From contig NZ_AP025463.1 of the NCBI RefSeq assembly GCF_024347335.1, positions 2,418,001 through 2,482,000 on the forward strand: a DNA stretch of 64,000 nt, read 5' to 3'. The translations under genes were made by a program, and so were the position numbers. The notes under the pieces were generated by a model that saw nothing but the letters and a program-made list of their open reading frames with translations, ran no database searches and was not told the origin of the DNA. Numbering within the stretch: position 1 is the first letter of the stretch; each line of letters starts with the position of its first letter. The stretch is from Vibrio celticus. Lineage in GTDB: Bacteria; Pseudomonadota; Gammaproteobacteria; Enterobacterales; Vibrionaceae. Positions 34,779 through 44,553 of the stretch are shown here, one piece after another.

Positions 34779-36896
34779 TTACTCGATACGTTCAAATTTA
34801 ATCAGCATCGCTGTTTCTGCGTCAAGTATTGGCATCGTCAGCCCCACCTCGGCACACCAAGCACCTGATAATTCACAGCCAGACTCTGTCCATGGCGGTT
34901 GATAATTCACAATATCATCGTAATTTGACGGTTTATCAATCACGGAGACCTTGTATAGGCTTTGTGGATCTAGCCCAGGTATGCGCAAATGACCACTCAA
35001 CGAATTGGTTGGCATCGCCAGCTGTGCAATCATCACCACCGCTTCTGACACATCTTCGGAAACGACCGCATGGATCTGATGGGCACTATCATCCGTTGGA
35101 ACTCGCCAAGTTCTCCCGCTATGCAGTAACGGACGCAGCATCTTATGTAGCTTAATGTAGTGTTCAAAGCCCTGTTTCTCTTCTTGAATTTCTTTCACAG
35201 GGTCTAATTCAATTCCCATATGACCAAACAGTGCTGTTAGGCCACGAAACTCAATACTATGACGACGACGAGTGCTGTGGCAGTGGCTCGCGCCAATATG
35301 ACTTCCCATTACCTCAGGAGGGAAGAAGTAACTCATCCCGCGCTGAATCGTTTGTCTTTCTAAGGCATCGTTATTATCTGAAGCCCAAAAACGTTGCGTA
35401 CGCTTAAGAACCTCAAAATCGATACGACCACCACCAGCCGCACAAGATTCAATATCAACCATTGGGTGCTTCTCTCGGACTTTATCGACCAACTCATAAT
35501 AACGAGCGGTTTGTTGATGAGCCGCAGCCCTGCCTAGATGTGCAGGTTGTACAACCTCTCGGTTCATATCCCACTTAATGTAAGCAATGTTGTACTGACT
35601 TAAGAAGTGATCAAGGCGCTCAAACAGAAAGTCGAATGCTTGTTGATTCTGAAGATCGATAACATATTGATTGCGACCCGTTGGTTGGTCATAGCCGTCA
35701 ACCGCAAGTAACCAGTCTGGATGGGCTCGGTATAAGTCAGAATCCTTATTGATCATCTCAGGTTCGAACCACAATCCAAACTCCATACCCAACTGATTAA
35801 CGTGTTCAACTATCGGCTCTAAACCATTTGGGTACTTTTCTTCATCTAAGAACCAATCCCCTAGCGCAGCCTTGTCTCCGCAGCGCCCTTTGAACCAGCC
35901 ATCGTCAATGATAAAGCGCTCTACTCCCATATCAGCGGCTTGGCTAGCCATCGACATAATATAATCAGGATCATGGTCAAAATAGATGCCTTCCCATGTA
36001 TTAAGATGGATAGGTCGAGGCTTTTGTGCGAAAGACTCCGGCAAGATGGAACCACGCACATGGGAATGGAACTGGTGGCTCATTCCATTTAGGCCTTCCG
36101 AACTGAAACTGGCATACAACCAAGGTGTCGTTAAGCTTTCACCTTCATCCAATGCAATCTCGCCCGGTAGATAAATAACTTCCGCTTGCACGTAGCGACG
36201 ACCGTCTGCTTTTACATCAGCGCGCAATCTGTGGTTACCACTCCAAGCGAAGTGAACGCCCCACACATCACCTGCCATTTCATTGAAGTTGGCGGTACCG
36301 ACAACCATCGCTGGATAATGTTCATGAGACGTTCGTCCGCGACGATTTTCTTGTTGATAGCCCCCTTGTTGTAAGGGCTGACGCACCGTTTGGAACTCAT
36401 GTACCCAGCGGCCGTAGTACGTCATCAACTCATTAGCTCTTGTTGGTAATGGCAAAGTATTAGCGAGACGGTTCACCTGATAAAGGCCGGCTTTAACGTT
36501 GGTTAAGGTGTGACGAGATTTCACAACGTCATGTTTATCAAGGCATAACTCAGTTGTTAAATGTAAGCCTGCACGCACATCTTCACTCTCAATTATTAAG
36601 CTAGATGGTGTTTGTTGAATACCCGTAATAGAGAAAACAGGCGCCCAGTCCAACCCATCTCGGTGCCCTTCTAATGCCGGACTGCTGAAAACACCGCGTC
36701 CGAGCTCTGGGCTCAGCGACATAGCGACATCATTATCAAGGCGACCGTAAGGAACTGGCCTTTGAAGAGAAACACGAAAGTTCGTTAGATCGCCACGAAC
36801 TGGAACTCCCCAATGCAGAATTTCGGCGAAATCACCAAGTTCAACGATCAGTTGCGAGTCTTTACCCGTAATTTCTATTAGGGATTTATTCGTCAT
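34779..36896 (-). CDS. Alpha-galactosidase, GH36
   Basis: A 705-residue cytoplasmic enzyme (no signal peptide) that releases alpha-linked galactose, as from melibiose or raffinose. An N-terminal beta-sandwich (to about 320) precedes the (beta/alpha)8 barrel starting HLNTWEGIYFDHD. The catalytic nucleophile is in YIKWDMNRE (near residue 470), and the SCAAGGGRIDFEVL and RFWASDNNDALER stretches provide substrate contacts and the acid/base Asp. This is the RafA/AgaR-type GH36 subfamily by length. Operator-like sites lie upstream. Confidence 0.94.
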   Translation of the reverse strand: MTNKSLIEITGKDSQLIVELGDFAEILHWGVPVRGDLTNFRVSLQRPVPYGRLDNDVAMSLSPELGRGVFSSPALEGHRDGLDWAPVFSITGIQQTPSSLIIESEDVRAGLHLTTELCLDKHDVVKSRHTLTNVKAGLYQVNRLANTLPLPTRANELMTYYGRWVHEFQTVRQPLQQGGYQQENRRGRTSHEHYPAMVVGTANFNEMAGDVWGVHFAWSGNHRLRADVKADGRRYVQAEVIYLPGEIALDEGESLTTPWLYASFSSEGLNGMSHQFHSHVRGSILPESFAQKPRPIHLNTWEGIYFDHDPDYIMSMASQAADMGVERFIIDDGWFKGRCGDKAALGDWFLDEEKYPNGLEPIVEHVNQLGMEFGLWFEPEMINKDSDLYRAHPDWLLAVDGYDQPTGRNQYVIDLQNQQAFDFLFERLDHFLSQYNIAYIKWDMNREVVQPAHLGRAAAHQQTARYYELVDKVREKHPMVDIESCAAGGGRIDFEVLKRTQRFWASDNNDALERQTIQRGMSYFFPPEVMGSHIGASHCHSTRRRHSIEFRGLTALFGHMGIELDPVKEIQEEKQGFEHYIKLHKMLRPLLHSGRTWRVPTDDSAHQIHAVVSEDVSEAVVMIAQLAMPTNSLSGHLRIPGLDPQSLYKVSVIDKPSNYDDIVNYQPPWTESGCELSGAWCAEVGLTMPILDAETAMLIKFERIE

Positions 36897-36975
36897 TTTA
36901 TTTAACCTTAACGCGTTTAATTACCCCGTATCATAATTATTGAGCTGAGAGTTTCTGTGATCAAACCCAAAATCA

Positions 36976-36989
36976 TGAAAACGTTTCCA
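36976..36989. promoter_or_regulatory. LacI/GalR-type operator
   Basis: TGAAAACGTTTCCA, 80 bases upstream of the alpha-galactosidase start. Confidence 0.78.
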
Positions 36990-37524
36990 TTAAATATTTT
37001 GAGATTAATAGATTCAAACAATACCTCCTAATTCAAAGATTTATGCCAACCACCATCTCAACGCATATACTCCTAATCCCAAAGAATAGGGATATTCCAC
37101 ATTAAATAAAGCGCTATAACGTTAAAATTAATAGGAGTTTAACAACAATTAAGCCCTTAAAATTCATTACGTTGTGGTGGATCTGTAATTTGAAAATTGG
37201 GTCACACACATTTCCTCTTGAACTCACCACACCACACTCGTATTCTTAACCTTTAGAGTACAACTATGAAGTGTCTCCCTGGGTCCTAACTTTTACATTC
37301 CAGCTTGACGGTATAGAACTCAATGCCTGTAGCCTAGCTTCAGCATTGAATTTGATACTTGCTTCCTTGTCTCACATGCCCAGTTATCATTGACTGGGCT
37401 GCTTTTCCCCTCAAAAAATCCCCAAGACACTGATAGCTCTAGCCTTACATCATTGTTACCTATGTTCGAACACAACGAGCAACTTCAACTTTAGCGCACG
37501 TTCCCCCCTCAATACCCCTAAAAT

Positions 37525-37538
37525 AGAAAACGATTCCA
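37525..37538. promoter_or_regulatory. LacI/GalR-type operator
   Basis: AGAAAACGATTCCA, a slightly weaker match, about 205 bases before the porin gene. Confidence 0.6.
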
Positions 37539-37651
37539 TTAAAAACCCACAGAAATCTCTATAAAACCGCCAATACAAGCTCAAGAACCAGATCAAAATC
37601 ACACAAAATAATCACAAACCCATCAATAGCGTAAAAATGCCAACCTCATCA

Positions 37652-37665
37652 TGAAAACGTTTCCA
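37652..37665. promoter_or_regulatory. LacI/GalR-type operator
   Basis: TGAAAACGTTTCCA, identical to the site at 36976, about 78 bases before the porin gene. With 37525 it could allow looping. Confidence 0.78.
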
Positions 37666-37742
37666 TTGTTCATTTACACTCTCGCTCGAGTTAGGACTCA
37701 AACATAAAAATATCCATAAATAAAAAATAATGGAGACATTTC

Positions 37743-38987
37743 ATGAAACAAAAAATGCTAGTTAAAGCATTAGGATTCACTCTGGCCCTCACCCCATTAA
37801 TCAGCTTCGCTGCAGTGGAAAACGTAACGTATTTTGGTTATGCGAAATGGGGCAACATCTACACCGACAATGACCAACATAACGATGGCAAAGGAGAACG
37901 GAACGACGTTATTCGAGCTGGTCAAGGTTACGGTAACTACCGTTTAGGTAATGAACTGAACTGGTGGGAAGCGGGTGTGAAAGCCGATGTATGGCGTGAC
38001 AATGACGCTTATTTTGATACCACGATTTATCTAGGTAGTGGTGATAGCTGGGGAGACGTAAGTACGATTCAGCTTTGGTCAGCAGGCCATGGCCTTATCG
38101 AAGGACAACCTAACGCGAAAGTATGGGCCGGAGAACGTTTTTATCGTCGCCATGAAGTCCACATGATTGATGTTAAGTACTGGGATACATCCAGTACGGG
38201 TTTAGGTATTGAAGATTGGGATCTAGGGTTTGCGGATGCACATTTGGCCTGGATGGCGCCAAATTCTTCAAGTGACGATGGGCGTAGTCTTCACAATATT
38301 GATGCTCGCTTAAGCGGGATTGAATTGAGTGACACAGCGGATCTTACTCTTGGTTTGAACTACGTGACCACGCAAAACTCGAGCTACGACGATAAAGACA
38401 TTACTACTTCTGGCGCAATGCTCTCTGCTCTTTACCGTCAAGCTTGGAACTACGGTTCAAACACCTTGGCCTTCCAATATGGTACCGATGCGTTGGCAGG
38501 CGGATTAATGAGTGCTGAAGGTGGCTCAAACAGAAAATACAGCACGGGCGTTGAACACGATGGCTCTAGCTGGCGACTGTTTAACCACGGTGACTTGAAT
38601 ATCAGTGAAGATGTTCAAGTGATGTACTCCATCGCTTATCAAGACAAAAACCTAGATAACAACGATGGTGAGAAGTGGTTCAGTGTGGGTGCGCGCCCTC
38701 AATATGCTTGGACAGATTACATGTCGACAGCATTAGAGGTGGGTTACGAAACGGTAGAAGCTCAAAACGGAGCCGGCACCAACGATATGTATAAAGTGAC
38801 CGTGGCTCAAATGTTCCAAGCTGGCAAAGGGGTATGGGCTCGCCCATCAATCCGTATCTTTGCAACTTACTCTGAATCAAATAACGAGTGGGATCGTGGT
38901 AACGAAGTGTATGGCACGGCGACGAGCATAAACGCAGAGACCGTCGATGAGATTACCTTTGGTTTCAACGTAGAAACTTGGTGGTAA
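37743..38987 (+). CDS. LamB-family carbohydrate porin
   Basis: An outer-membrane sugar channel of 414 residues with a signal peptide (LVKALGFTLALTPLISFAAV, cleaved near residue 23). The mature part begins VENVTYFGYAKWGNIYT, and GNYRLGNELNWWEAGVKADV and VWAGERFYRRHEVHMIDVKYWDTSSTG match the maltoporin pattern. It ends in an aromatic residue pair (ETWW), as outer-membrane barrels do. Its position next to galactosidase genes suggests oligogalactoside uptake rather than maltodextrin. A MalM-like gene follows. Confidence 0.9.
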   Translation: MKQKMLVKALGFTLALTPLISFAAVENVTYFGYAKWGNIYTDNDQHNDGKGERNDVIRAGQGYGNYRLGNELNWWEAGVKADVWRDNDAYFDTTIYLGSGDSWGDVSTIQLWSAGHGLIEGQPNAKVWAGERFYRRHEVHMIDVKYWDTSSTGLGIEDWDLGFADAHLAWMAPNSSSDDGRSLHNIDARLSGIELSDTADLTLGLNYVTTQNSSYDDKDITTSGAMLSALYRQAWNYGSNTLAFQYGTDALAGGLMSAEGGSNRKYSTGVEHDGSSWRLFNHGDLNISEDVQVMYSIAYQDKNLDNNDGEKWFSVGARPQYAWTDYMSTALEVGYETVEAQNGAGTNDMYKVTVAQMFQAGKGVWARPSIRIFATYSESNNEWDRGNEVYGTATSINAETVDEITFGFNVETWW

Positions 38988-38999
38988 ACCACAACCTCC

Positions 39000-39030
39000 G
39001 AGCGTCTATTCAATTAACGAATTGACGCTC
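39000..39030 (+). other. Intercistronic hairpin between porin and malM-like genes
   Basis: GAGCGTC and GACGCTC, with inner AATT pairs, form a stem 13 bases after the porin stop. A second stem GGGGAAA/TTTCCCC with a short T run lies near 39053-39077. Both could limit read-through into the malM-like gene or protect the porin message. Confidence 0.55.
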
Positions 39031-39094
39031 TACACTGGAATAGCAATTTAACGGGGAAAGCCGATGTTTTCCCCTTTACTAAGGTAGCAATCAG

Positions 39095-39997
39095 ATGAAA
39101 TTAAAATCATTGGTGATCATTGTCGCGGCACTCACCGCTAGCGCATGCAGCGGAATACCTGAAAAGGAACTTAAGACTGATTTCAATGACAGTGCATGCT
39201 GTTCTCAGCTAAGTGCGCTGCCAATGACGCAATTGTCTGTTCCATTCCACCAACAAGTGATTATGGACGGTCATTTACCGACCCTTTCCTCTTCATTGTT
39301 AAATGACAATACACAAGCGGATAGCCAACGCTTTCCGACCATCGCGTACCAAATCAGTGACACGACACAATCGCTGTCCTTACTCATTCGTTCATACATT
39401 AAAAATGATGCGCTATTCGCACCGTCTATCTACGTCTTTGACAAACAATGGCGACTGCTTGGTCAATACAGTACTAACGACTTCACTTACTACCCGACAG
39501 CGATGCAAGGGTTAGAAAGAATTGAAGCATCAATTGCACTCGAACCTCAACGAGACAACGCGCAATTTATTGTGGTCAGCGCCGATAGCACTAAGTTAGA
39601 TAGCGCCATCAATCGAATTCATCCTGAAGATCTGTATTCAGAATCTCAGCAGATTATTGGCAATAAACAACTGCCGTTGACTGCGACGTTGAGCAACGTA
39701 GGTGTCATTGATGTTACGGCGAGCAAATCAACAAACAGTGCGGTTTTGACTCTATTGGCTGAGCTTGGCGTTTCATCCAACAATGAGCCCGAAACCTTAG
39801 GTTCAACGCAAGTTTCTCAACCATCAACTCAGACAGTTGAAACCAATCAAAAGGCGCAATGGCTGAATATCCAAAAGGACATTGACCAAGCCCTAAACAA
39901 CAACGACATCAAACAAGCCGCATTTATTGCTAATCAAGCGGCCGAACAGGGCATGCCCGAAGCAAAAGATTATTTATTAAAACAGCTCGCTGAATAG
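39095..39997 (+). CDS. MalM-like periplasmic lipoprotein
   Basis: A 300-residue exported protein. The N-terminus has a hydrophobic stretch ending TASACSG, a lipobox-like site with cysteine at about residue 18. The body resembles MalM, the periplasmic protein encoded after lamB in the E. coli malK-lamB-malM operon: a CCSQLSALPMTQL start, and a C-terminal helical part (WLNIQKDIDQALNNNDIKQA). MalM's exact role is not settled. Here it also follows a lamB-family gene, in a galactoside locus. An 8-bp tandem repeat starts at the stop codon. Confidence 0.78.
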   Translation: MKLKSLVIIVAALTASACSGIPEKELKTDFNDSACCSQLSALPMTQLSVPFHQQVIMDGHLPTLSSSLLNDNTQADSQRFPTIAYQISDTTQSLSLLIRSYIKNDALFAPSIYVFDKQWRLLGQYSTNDFTYYPTAMQGLERIEASIALEPQRDNAQFIVVSADSTKLDSAINRIHPEDLYSESQQIIGNKQLPLTATLSNVGVIDVTASKSTNSAVLTLLAELGVSSNNEPETLGSTQVSQPSTQTVETNQKAQWLNIQKDIDQALNNNDIKQAAFIANQAAEQGMPEAKDYLLKQLAE

Positions 39998-40036
39998 CTC
40001 AATAGCTCAATAGCTCAATAGCTCAATAGCTCAATA
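39993..40036 (+). repeat. 8-bp tandem repeat AATAGCTC x5
   Basis: Five perfect copies of AATAGCTC plus a partial sixth, the first copy containing the TAG stop of the MalM-like gene. Changes in copy number would not alter the protein but would change the spacing to the beta-galactosidase gene. Confidence 0.95.
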
Positions 40037-40162
40037 AGCCAACAGAGCAATACGCAGAACAATACGCAAAACCAACGATTTGATAACGGTCATCACGGCT
40101 TAAAAAACCGATGACTTACTAGAATTATGACCCATATTGAACACTTTAAGAGTAGGAATACC

Positions 40163-43100
40163 ATGAAGGCATTTTCAAACATCATCCAAAGACGCGATTG
40201 GGAAAACCCACAGTCTGTGAATATCCACTGCCTTAATGCGCACAGCCCATTATCAAGCTACCGCAACCTCAAGCACGCTCGCGACGGCAGTGAATCACAA
40301 CGCAAATCTCTTAATGGACAATGGAAGTTCAAATACTTTGATGCACCTGAACAAGTTGACGGTAAATTTATCGAAACAAGTTTCAATGACTCACAATGGG
40401 ACGAGATTACCGTACCATCGAACTGGCAAATGCAAGGCTACGATAAACCTATCTACGCCAACGTAAAATACCCATTTGAAGTGAACCCTCCGTTTGTTCC
40501 GGCAGAAAACCCAACCGGTTGTTACCGCACTCAAATTACGTTGACTAAAAATGACCTAAAGAACACCCAGCGTATTATCTTTGATGGCGTCAATTCCGCT
40601 TTTCATCTTTGGTGTAATGGCAATTGGGTTGGGTACAGCCAAGATAGCCGCTTACCTGCCGAGTTCGACTTAACTCAGTATCTAACTGTTGGCGATAATA
40701 CGCTGTCTGTTATGGTGATACGTTGGTGTGATGGTAGTTATTTAGAAGACCAAGATATGTGGTGGCTAAGCGGTATTTTCCGTGATGTGACCTTGCTAGC
40801 TAAACCGAAGCAGTGCATTGAAGATGTGTTCGTTACGCCTAATTTAGACGCATGCTATCGCGATGGTTCACTGTCTATTGTCACCAAAATTACGGCACCA
40901 GACACTTACCAAGTTCAGGTTCAACTGTTTGACGGTGAAAACGCGGTGACTGAACCGCTTATCGATCGCCCTCATAATCGCCGCATTGACGAGCGTGGCA
41001 CCTACGACGATGTGGTATTCCAAACTCTTCATGTTCGAGATCCGAAGAAATGGAGCGCAGAAGTTCCTAACCTTTACCGAATTGTCGTGTCATTGCTTGA
41101 TAGGCAAGGTAACCACATAGAAAGTGAAGCTTATCAAGTTGGATTCCGTAAAGTCGAAATGACAGACGGTCAGCTAAAGCTAAACGGCAAACCGCTATTG
41201 ATTCGCGGCGTCAACCGTCATGAGCATCACCCAGAGTTGGGGCATGTGATGACAGAAGAAGACATGATCCGCGATATCTGTCTAATGAAGCAGTACAACT
41301 TCAATGCTGTGCGCACCGCTCACTACCCTAACCACCCACGATGGTACGAGCTGTGTGACGAATACGGTTTATACGTGTGTGATGAAGCGAACATCGAGAC
41401 CCATGGCATGCAGCCTATGAATCGCTTGTCTGCGGATCCGCAATGGGCACACGCTTATATGAGTCGCTATACGCAAATGGTCATGCGTGATAAGAACCAC
41501 CCTTCTATCATCATTTGGTCTTTGGGCAACGAGTCAGGGCACGGCAGCAGCCACAATGCGATGTATGCTTGGTCGAAACAGTACGACCCTTCTCGCCCGG
41601 TACAGTATGAAGGCGGTGGTTCAAATACCACAGCGACCGATATCATTGCGCCAATGTACGCACGCGTTAACAGCACTATCGAAGACGATGCCGTTCCAAA
41701 ATGGTCTATCAAGAAATGGGTTTCTCTGCCTAACGAGCAACGCCCGCTTATTCTTTGTGAATACGCACACGCAATGGGTAACAGTTTAGGTAGCTTTAAT
41801 GATTACTGGAATGCATTCCGAGAATACCCTCGCCTACAAGGCGGTTTCATTTGGGATTGGGTTGACCAAGGATTAAGTCAGTGGGATGAAAACGGTGAAC
41901 ACTTCTGGGCCTACGGTGGAGACTTTGGCGACATCATCAACGACCGTCAGTTCTGTATCAACGGTTTGATATTCCCAGATCGCAGCGTACACCCGACCTT
42001 GGAAGAGGCGAAATACTGCCAGAGAATGATCACTGTGACGTTAGCAGAGCAAACTGAAGATCAATGCCGCCTAACGGTAACCAATGAGAACCTGTTCCGA
42101 GCGACTGACAATGAAATCTTACGCTGGCAATTGCTCGAAAATGGCATCGTGATTCAATCGGGGCAACAAGTATTATCCGTTGCTGAAGATAGTAAACAAG
42201 AGCTGGTCATTGACCTTGCTTTCACGCCAAAAGCACAAGTCGAATATCATCTCAATACCGATATTACCCTGACTCATTCAACCAAGTGGGCAGAAGAAGG
42301 CCATGTTTGTGCAACGGAGCAGTTTGCTTTACGTAACCATGCTGGCTTGCAATTCCCTAGCACGGCAAATGCTTTGGCTCCTCAGTTACATCAGCAAGAC
42401 AATAAAGTGGTCGTGTCTAGCTTAGATGAAACACATCAATGGCAATGGGATACAGAGAGTGGATTGTTGACCCACTGGATCGTTGATGGGCAACCGCAAG
42501 TTATCAAGGCACCTGTCGATAACTTCTATCGCGCACCACTTGATAACGATATTGGTATCAGTGAGATAGACAACATCGATCCAAATGCATGGGCTTGTCG
42601 CTGGGACCTTGCAGGCATTGGTCAATGGGAACGCCAGTGTACAAGTTGTGCCGTGCAAGCACTCGTAGACTCAGTACAAGTGACGTCAGTATTCGCCTAC
42701 CAATTTAATGGCCAAATCCAAGCGATTACAAAATGGCAATACACCTTAAATAACCTAGGCGAAATGATTATCGCAGTTGATGTCACTTTAGCCGATCACT
42801 TACCACCGATGCCGCGCATTGGCCTTGAAATGGAGCTGCCTTTACCACTCGAAACAGCCAATGAAACTCCGGTTTCGTGGCAGGGATTAGGTCCTTTTGA
42901 AAACTATCCAGACCGTTTGGCTGCTGCACGATTCGGTTTACACAAACAGACACTGGATCAGATGCACACGCCGTATATATTCCCAACTGATAGCGGGTTA
43001 CGTTGCGGAACCAAAAACTTGAATGTGGGAAATATCGGGATCGAAGGCGATTTTTCATTCAGTGTGAGTCAGTACAGCCAGCAACAATTAACGGATGCTA

Positions 43101-43264
43101 AGCATACCAATGACCTGACTCGTGAAGAGAAAATCTATGTACGCGTAGATCACCAACATATGGGCGTTGGTGGTGATGATTCTTGGAGTCCAAGTGTTCA
43201 CCAAGAGTTTCAACTCACCGACAATCAATATCGTTATCAGGTTACGCTAACAAGCGTATCGTAA
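40163..43264 (+). CDS. Beta-galactosidase, GH2 (LacZ-type)
   Basis: A 1033-residue cytoplasmic enzyme that hydrolyses beta-galactosides. It starts like LacZ (IIQRRDWENPQSVN). There is a jelly-roll sugar-binding domain, two immunoglobulin-like domains around the TIM barrel, and a C-terminal Bgal_small_N domain (about 750 onward). The acid/base glutamate is in SLGNESGHG and the nucleophile in LILCEYAHAMGNS. The ATG at 40163 is preferred over one 36 bases upstream because TAGGAA lies just ahead of it and the protein then lines up with LacZ. It could be read from the porin promoter; no operator is seen directly upstream. Confidence 0.95.
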   Translation: MKAFSNIIQRRDWENPQSVNIHCLNAHSPLSSYRNLKHARDGSESQRKSLNGQWKFKYFDAPEQVDGKFIETSFNDSQWDEITVPSNWQMQGYDKPIYANVKYPFEVNPPFVPAENPTGCYRTQITLTKNDLKNTQRIIFDGVNSAFHLWCNGNWVGYSQDSRLPAEFDLTQYLTVGDNTLSVMVIRWCDGSYLEDQDMWWLSGIFRDVTLLAKPKQCIEDVFVTPNLDACYRDGSLSIVTKITAPDTYQVQVQLFDGENAVTEPLIDRPHNRRIDERGTYDDVVFQTLHVRDPKKWSAEVPNLYRIVVSLLDRQGNHIESEAYQVGFRKVEMTDGQLKLNGKPLLIRGVNRHEHHPELGHVMTEEDMIRDICLMKQYNFNAVRTAHYPNHPRWYELCDEYGLYVCDEANIETHGMQPMNRLSADPQWAHAYMSRYTQMVMRDKNHPSIIIWSLGNESGHGSSHNAMYAWSKQYDPSRPVQYEGGGSNTTATDIIAPMYARVNSTIEDDAVPKWSIKKWVSLPNEQRPLILCEYAHAMGNSLGSFNDYWNAFREYPRLQGGFIWDWVDQGLSQWDENGEHFWAYGGDFGDIINDRQFCINGLIFPDRSVHPTLEEAKYCQRMITVTLAEQTEDQCRLTVTNENLFRATDNEILRWQLLENGIVIQSGQQVLSVAEDSKQELVIDLAFTPKAQVEYHLNTDITLTHSTKWAEEGHVCATEQFALRNHAGLQFPSTANALAPQLHQQDNKVVVSSLDETHQWQWDTESGLLTHWIVDGQPQVIKAPVDNFYRAPLDNDIGISEIDNIDPNAWACRWDLAGIGQWERQCTSCAVQALVDSVQVTSVFAYQFNGQIQAITKWQYTLNNLGEMIIAVDVTLADHLPPMPRIGLEMELPLPLETANETPVSWQGLGPFENYPDRLAAARFGLHKQTLDQMHTPYIFPTDSGLRCGTKNLNVGNIGIEGDFSFSVSQYSQQQLTDAKHTNDLTREEKIYVRVDHQHMGVGGDDSWSPSVHQEFQLTDNQYRYQVTLTSVS

Positions 43265-43374
43265 GTAGATTCGGACCAAGTGCTTTACTCTAAAGCCACT
43301 TGGTTCCCTATTACTTTGGGTTACCTGTGATTGCCTTACTTCACGCGACAACAGCTCACACGCCAATGTGACTC

Positions 43375-43412
43375 AAAAGCCACGCTCAAATCTAGAGCTT
43401 GGCTTTTTATTT
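43375..43412 (+). terminator. Beta-galactosidase terminator
   Basis: AAAAGCCACGCTC and GAGCTTGGCTTTTT pair with one mismatch, and a T run follows. A first weaker stem CCAAGTG/CACTTGG lies at 43276-43307. Confidence 0.75.
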
Positions 43413-43548
43413 TCAAACTAATCAGCCAACTAAAAATAAACCATCAAACCTCGTCATATTTGATGTTTAGTATTTGAATTGGCTAACTATCCGTTGTTAA
43501 ATATCCAACCACCAGCACACAGCATTATATTCAGAATAAGAGAGCGGA

Positions 43549-44553
43549 ATGGCTACCATTAAAGATGTTGCGAAGGAAGCAGGCGTATCAATCGCGACCA
43601 CCTCTCGAGTAATCAACAATGCACCTCACACCAGTGAAACCGCAATTGCGGCGGTAAAAGCCGCTATGGAAAAACTCGGCTATCGCCCAAATGCCAACGC
43701 TCGTGCATTGGTCAGCAAATCTTCAAACGCGATTGGTGTACTGGTTAATGATGTTTCTGCCCCGTTCTTCGGTTCGATGATCAAAGCCATTGATACCGTG
43801 GCAAGTGAGCAAGAAAAGCAGTTACTGATTGGCAGTGGCTACCATGACGCCACCAAAGAGCGTAATGCGATTAACCTGCTTATCAACAGCCGCTGCGAAT
43901 CACTTGTGGTTCATAGCAAAGGCATTAGCGACGAAGAGTTGGTCAAGCTAGCCAATGAAGTACCCGGCATGGTGCTGATCAATCGCATTGTTCCCGATAT
44001 CGAAAACCGCTGTATTGCTCTCGACAACCGCCGCGGCTCTTACATCGCGACAGAGTATTTGATTAAAAACGGCCACAAACACATTGGTTACATCTGCTCG
44101 AGTCACGATATTGAAGATGCTCACGACCGCTTAGGTGGCTATTTGGATGCATTGAAAGATCACGGTATTGAATCAAACGATGAGTACATCGAATATGGTG
44201 AACCTGACGAGCTAGGCGGTGAGCAAGCCATGGTTAACTTAATGGCAAAAAACACAGATATCACTGCTATTGCAACGTATAACGATTACATGGCAGCAGG
44301 CTGTTTGGCGTTATTACAAGAAAATGGCGTTCGTATTCCAGAAGATATGTCAGTTATTGGTTTCGATGACGGCCACATTGCTCGCTTCATCTACCCTAGA
44401 TTGACCACCATTCGTTATCCAATCCAAGTTATGGCTAACCAAGCGGTAAAGCTCTCTCTGCAACTCGCAAGTGACGAGCCAAAAGAGCACCCGGAACATA
44501 AGCTATTTATGCCAATTTTGGTGCGCAGAGCCTCTGTTCGAAACATTAATTGA
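43549..44553 (+). CDS. LacI/GalR-family transcriptional regulator
   Basis: A 334-residue repressor. The N-terminal HTH and hinge read ATIKDVAKEAGVSIATTSRV then GYRPNANARALVSK. The periplasmic-binding-protein-like effector domain is similar to GalR/GalS, with GVLVNDVSAPFFGSMIKAID and IGFDDGHIARFIYPRLTTIRYPI. It is the last gene of the galactoside locus and probably binds the TGRAAACGNTTNCA sites around the alpha-galactosidase and porin genes, with galactose or a galactoside as inducer. No operator is seen in front of its own gene. Confidence 0.9.
   Translation: MATIKDVAKEAGVSIATTSRVINNAPHTSETAIAAVKAAMEKLGYRPNANARALVSKSSNAIGVLVNDVSAPFFGSMIKAIDTVASEQEKQLLIGSGYHDATKERNAINLLINSRCESLVVHSKGISDEELVKLANEVPGMVLINRIVPDIENRCIALDNRRGSYIATEYLIKNGHKHIGYICSSHDIEDAHDRLGGYLDALKDHGIESNDEYIEYGEPDELGGEQAMVNLMAKNTDITAIATYNDYMAAGCLALLQENGVRIPEDMSVIGFDDGHIARFIYPRLTTIRYPIQVMANQAVKLSLQLASDEPKEHPEHKLFMPILVRRASVRNIN

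Larger units (their letters stand above)
36897..37742. promoter_or_regulatory. Divergent control region between alpha-galactosidase and porin genes
   Basis: 846 bases, the longest gene-free stretch. Three operator-like sites sit at both ends (36976, 37525, 37652). In the middle, 37260-37405 has possible RNA structure ending in a stem GCCCAGT / ACTGGGC and a short T run. No reading frame of note. Confidence 0.6.

Noticed and set aside
37155..37210. CRP site in the porin upstream region (TCACACACA region)
   Set aside because: The half sites are not at the 6-bp spacing required by the consensus.
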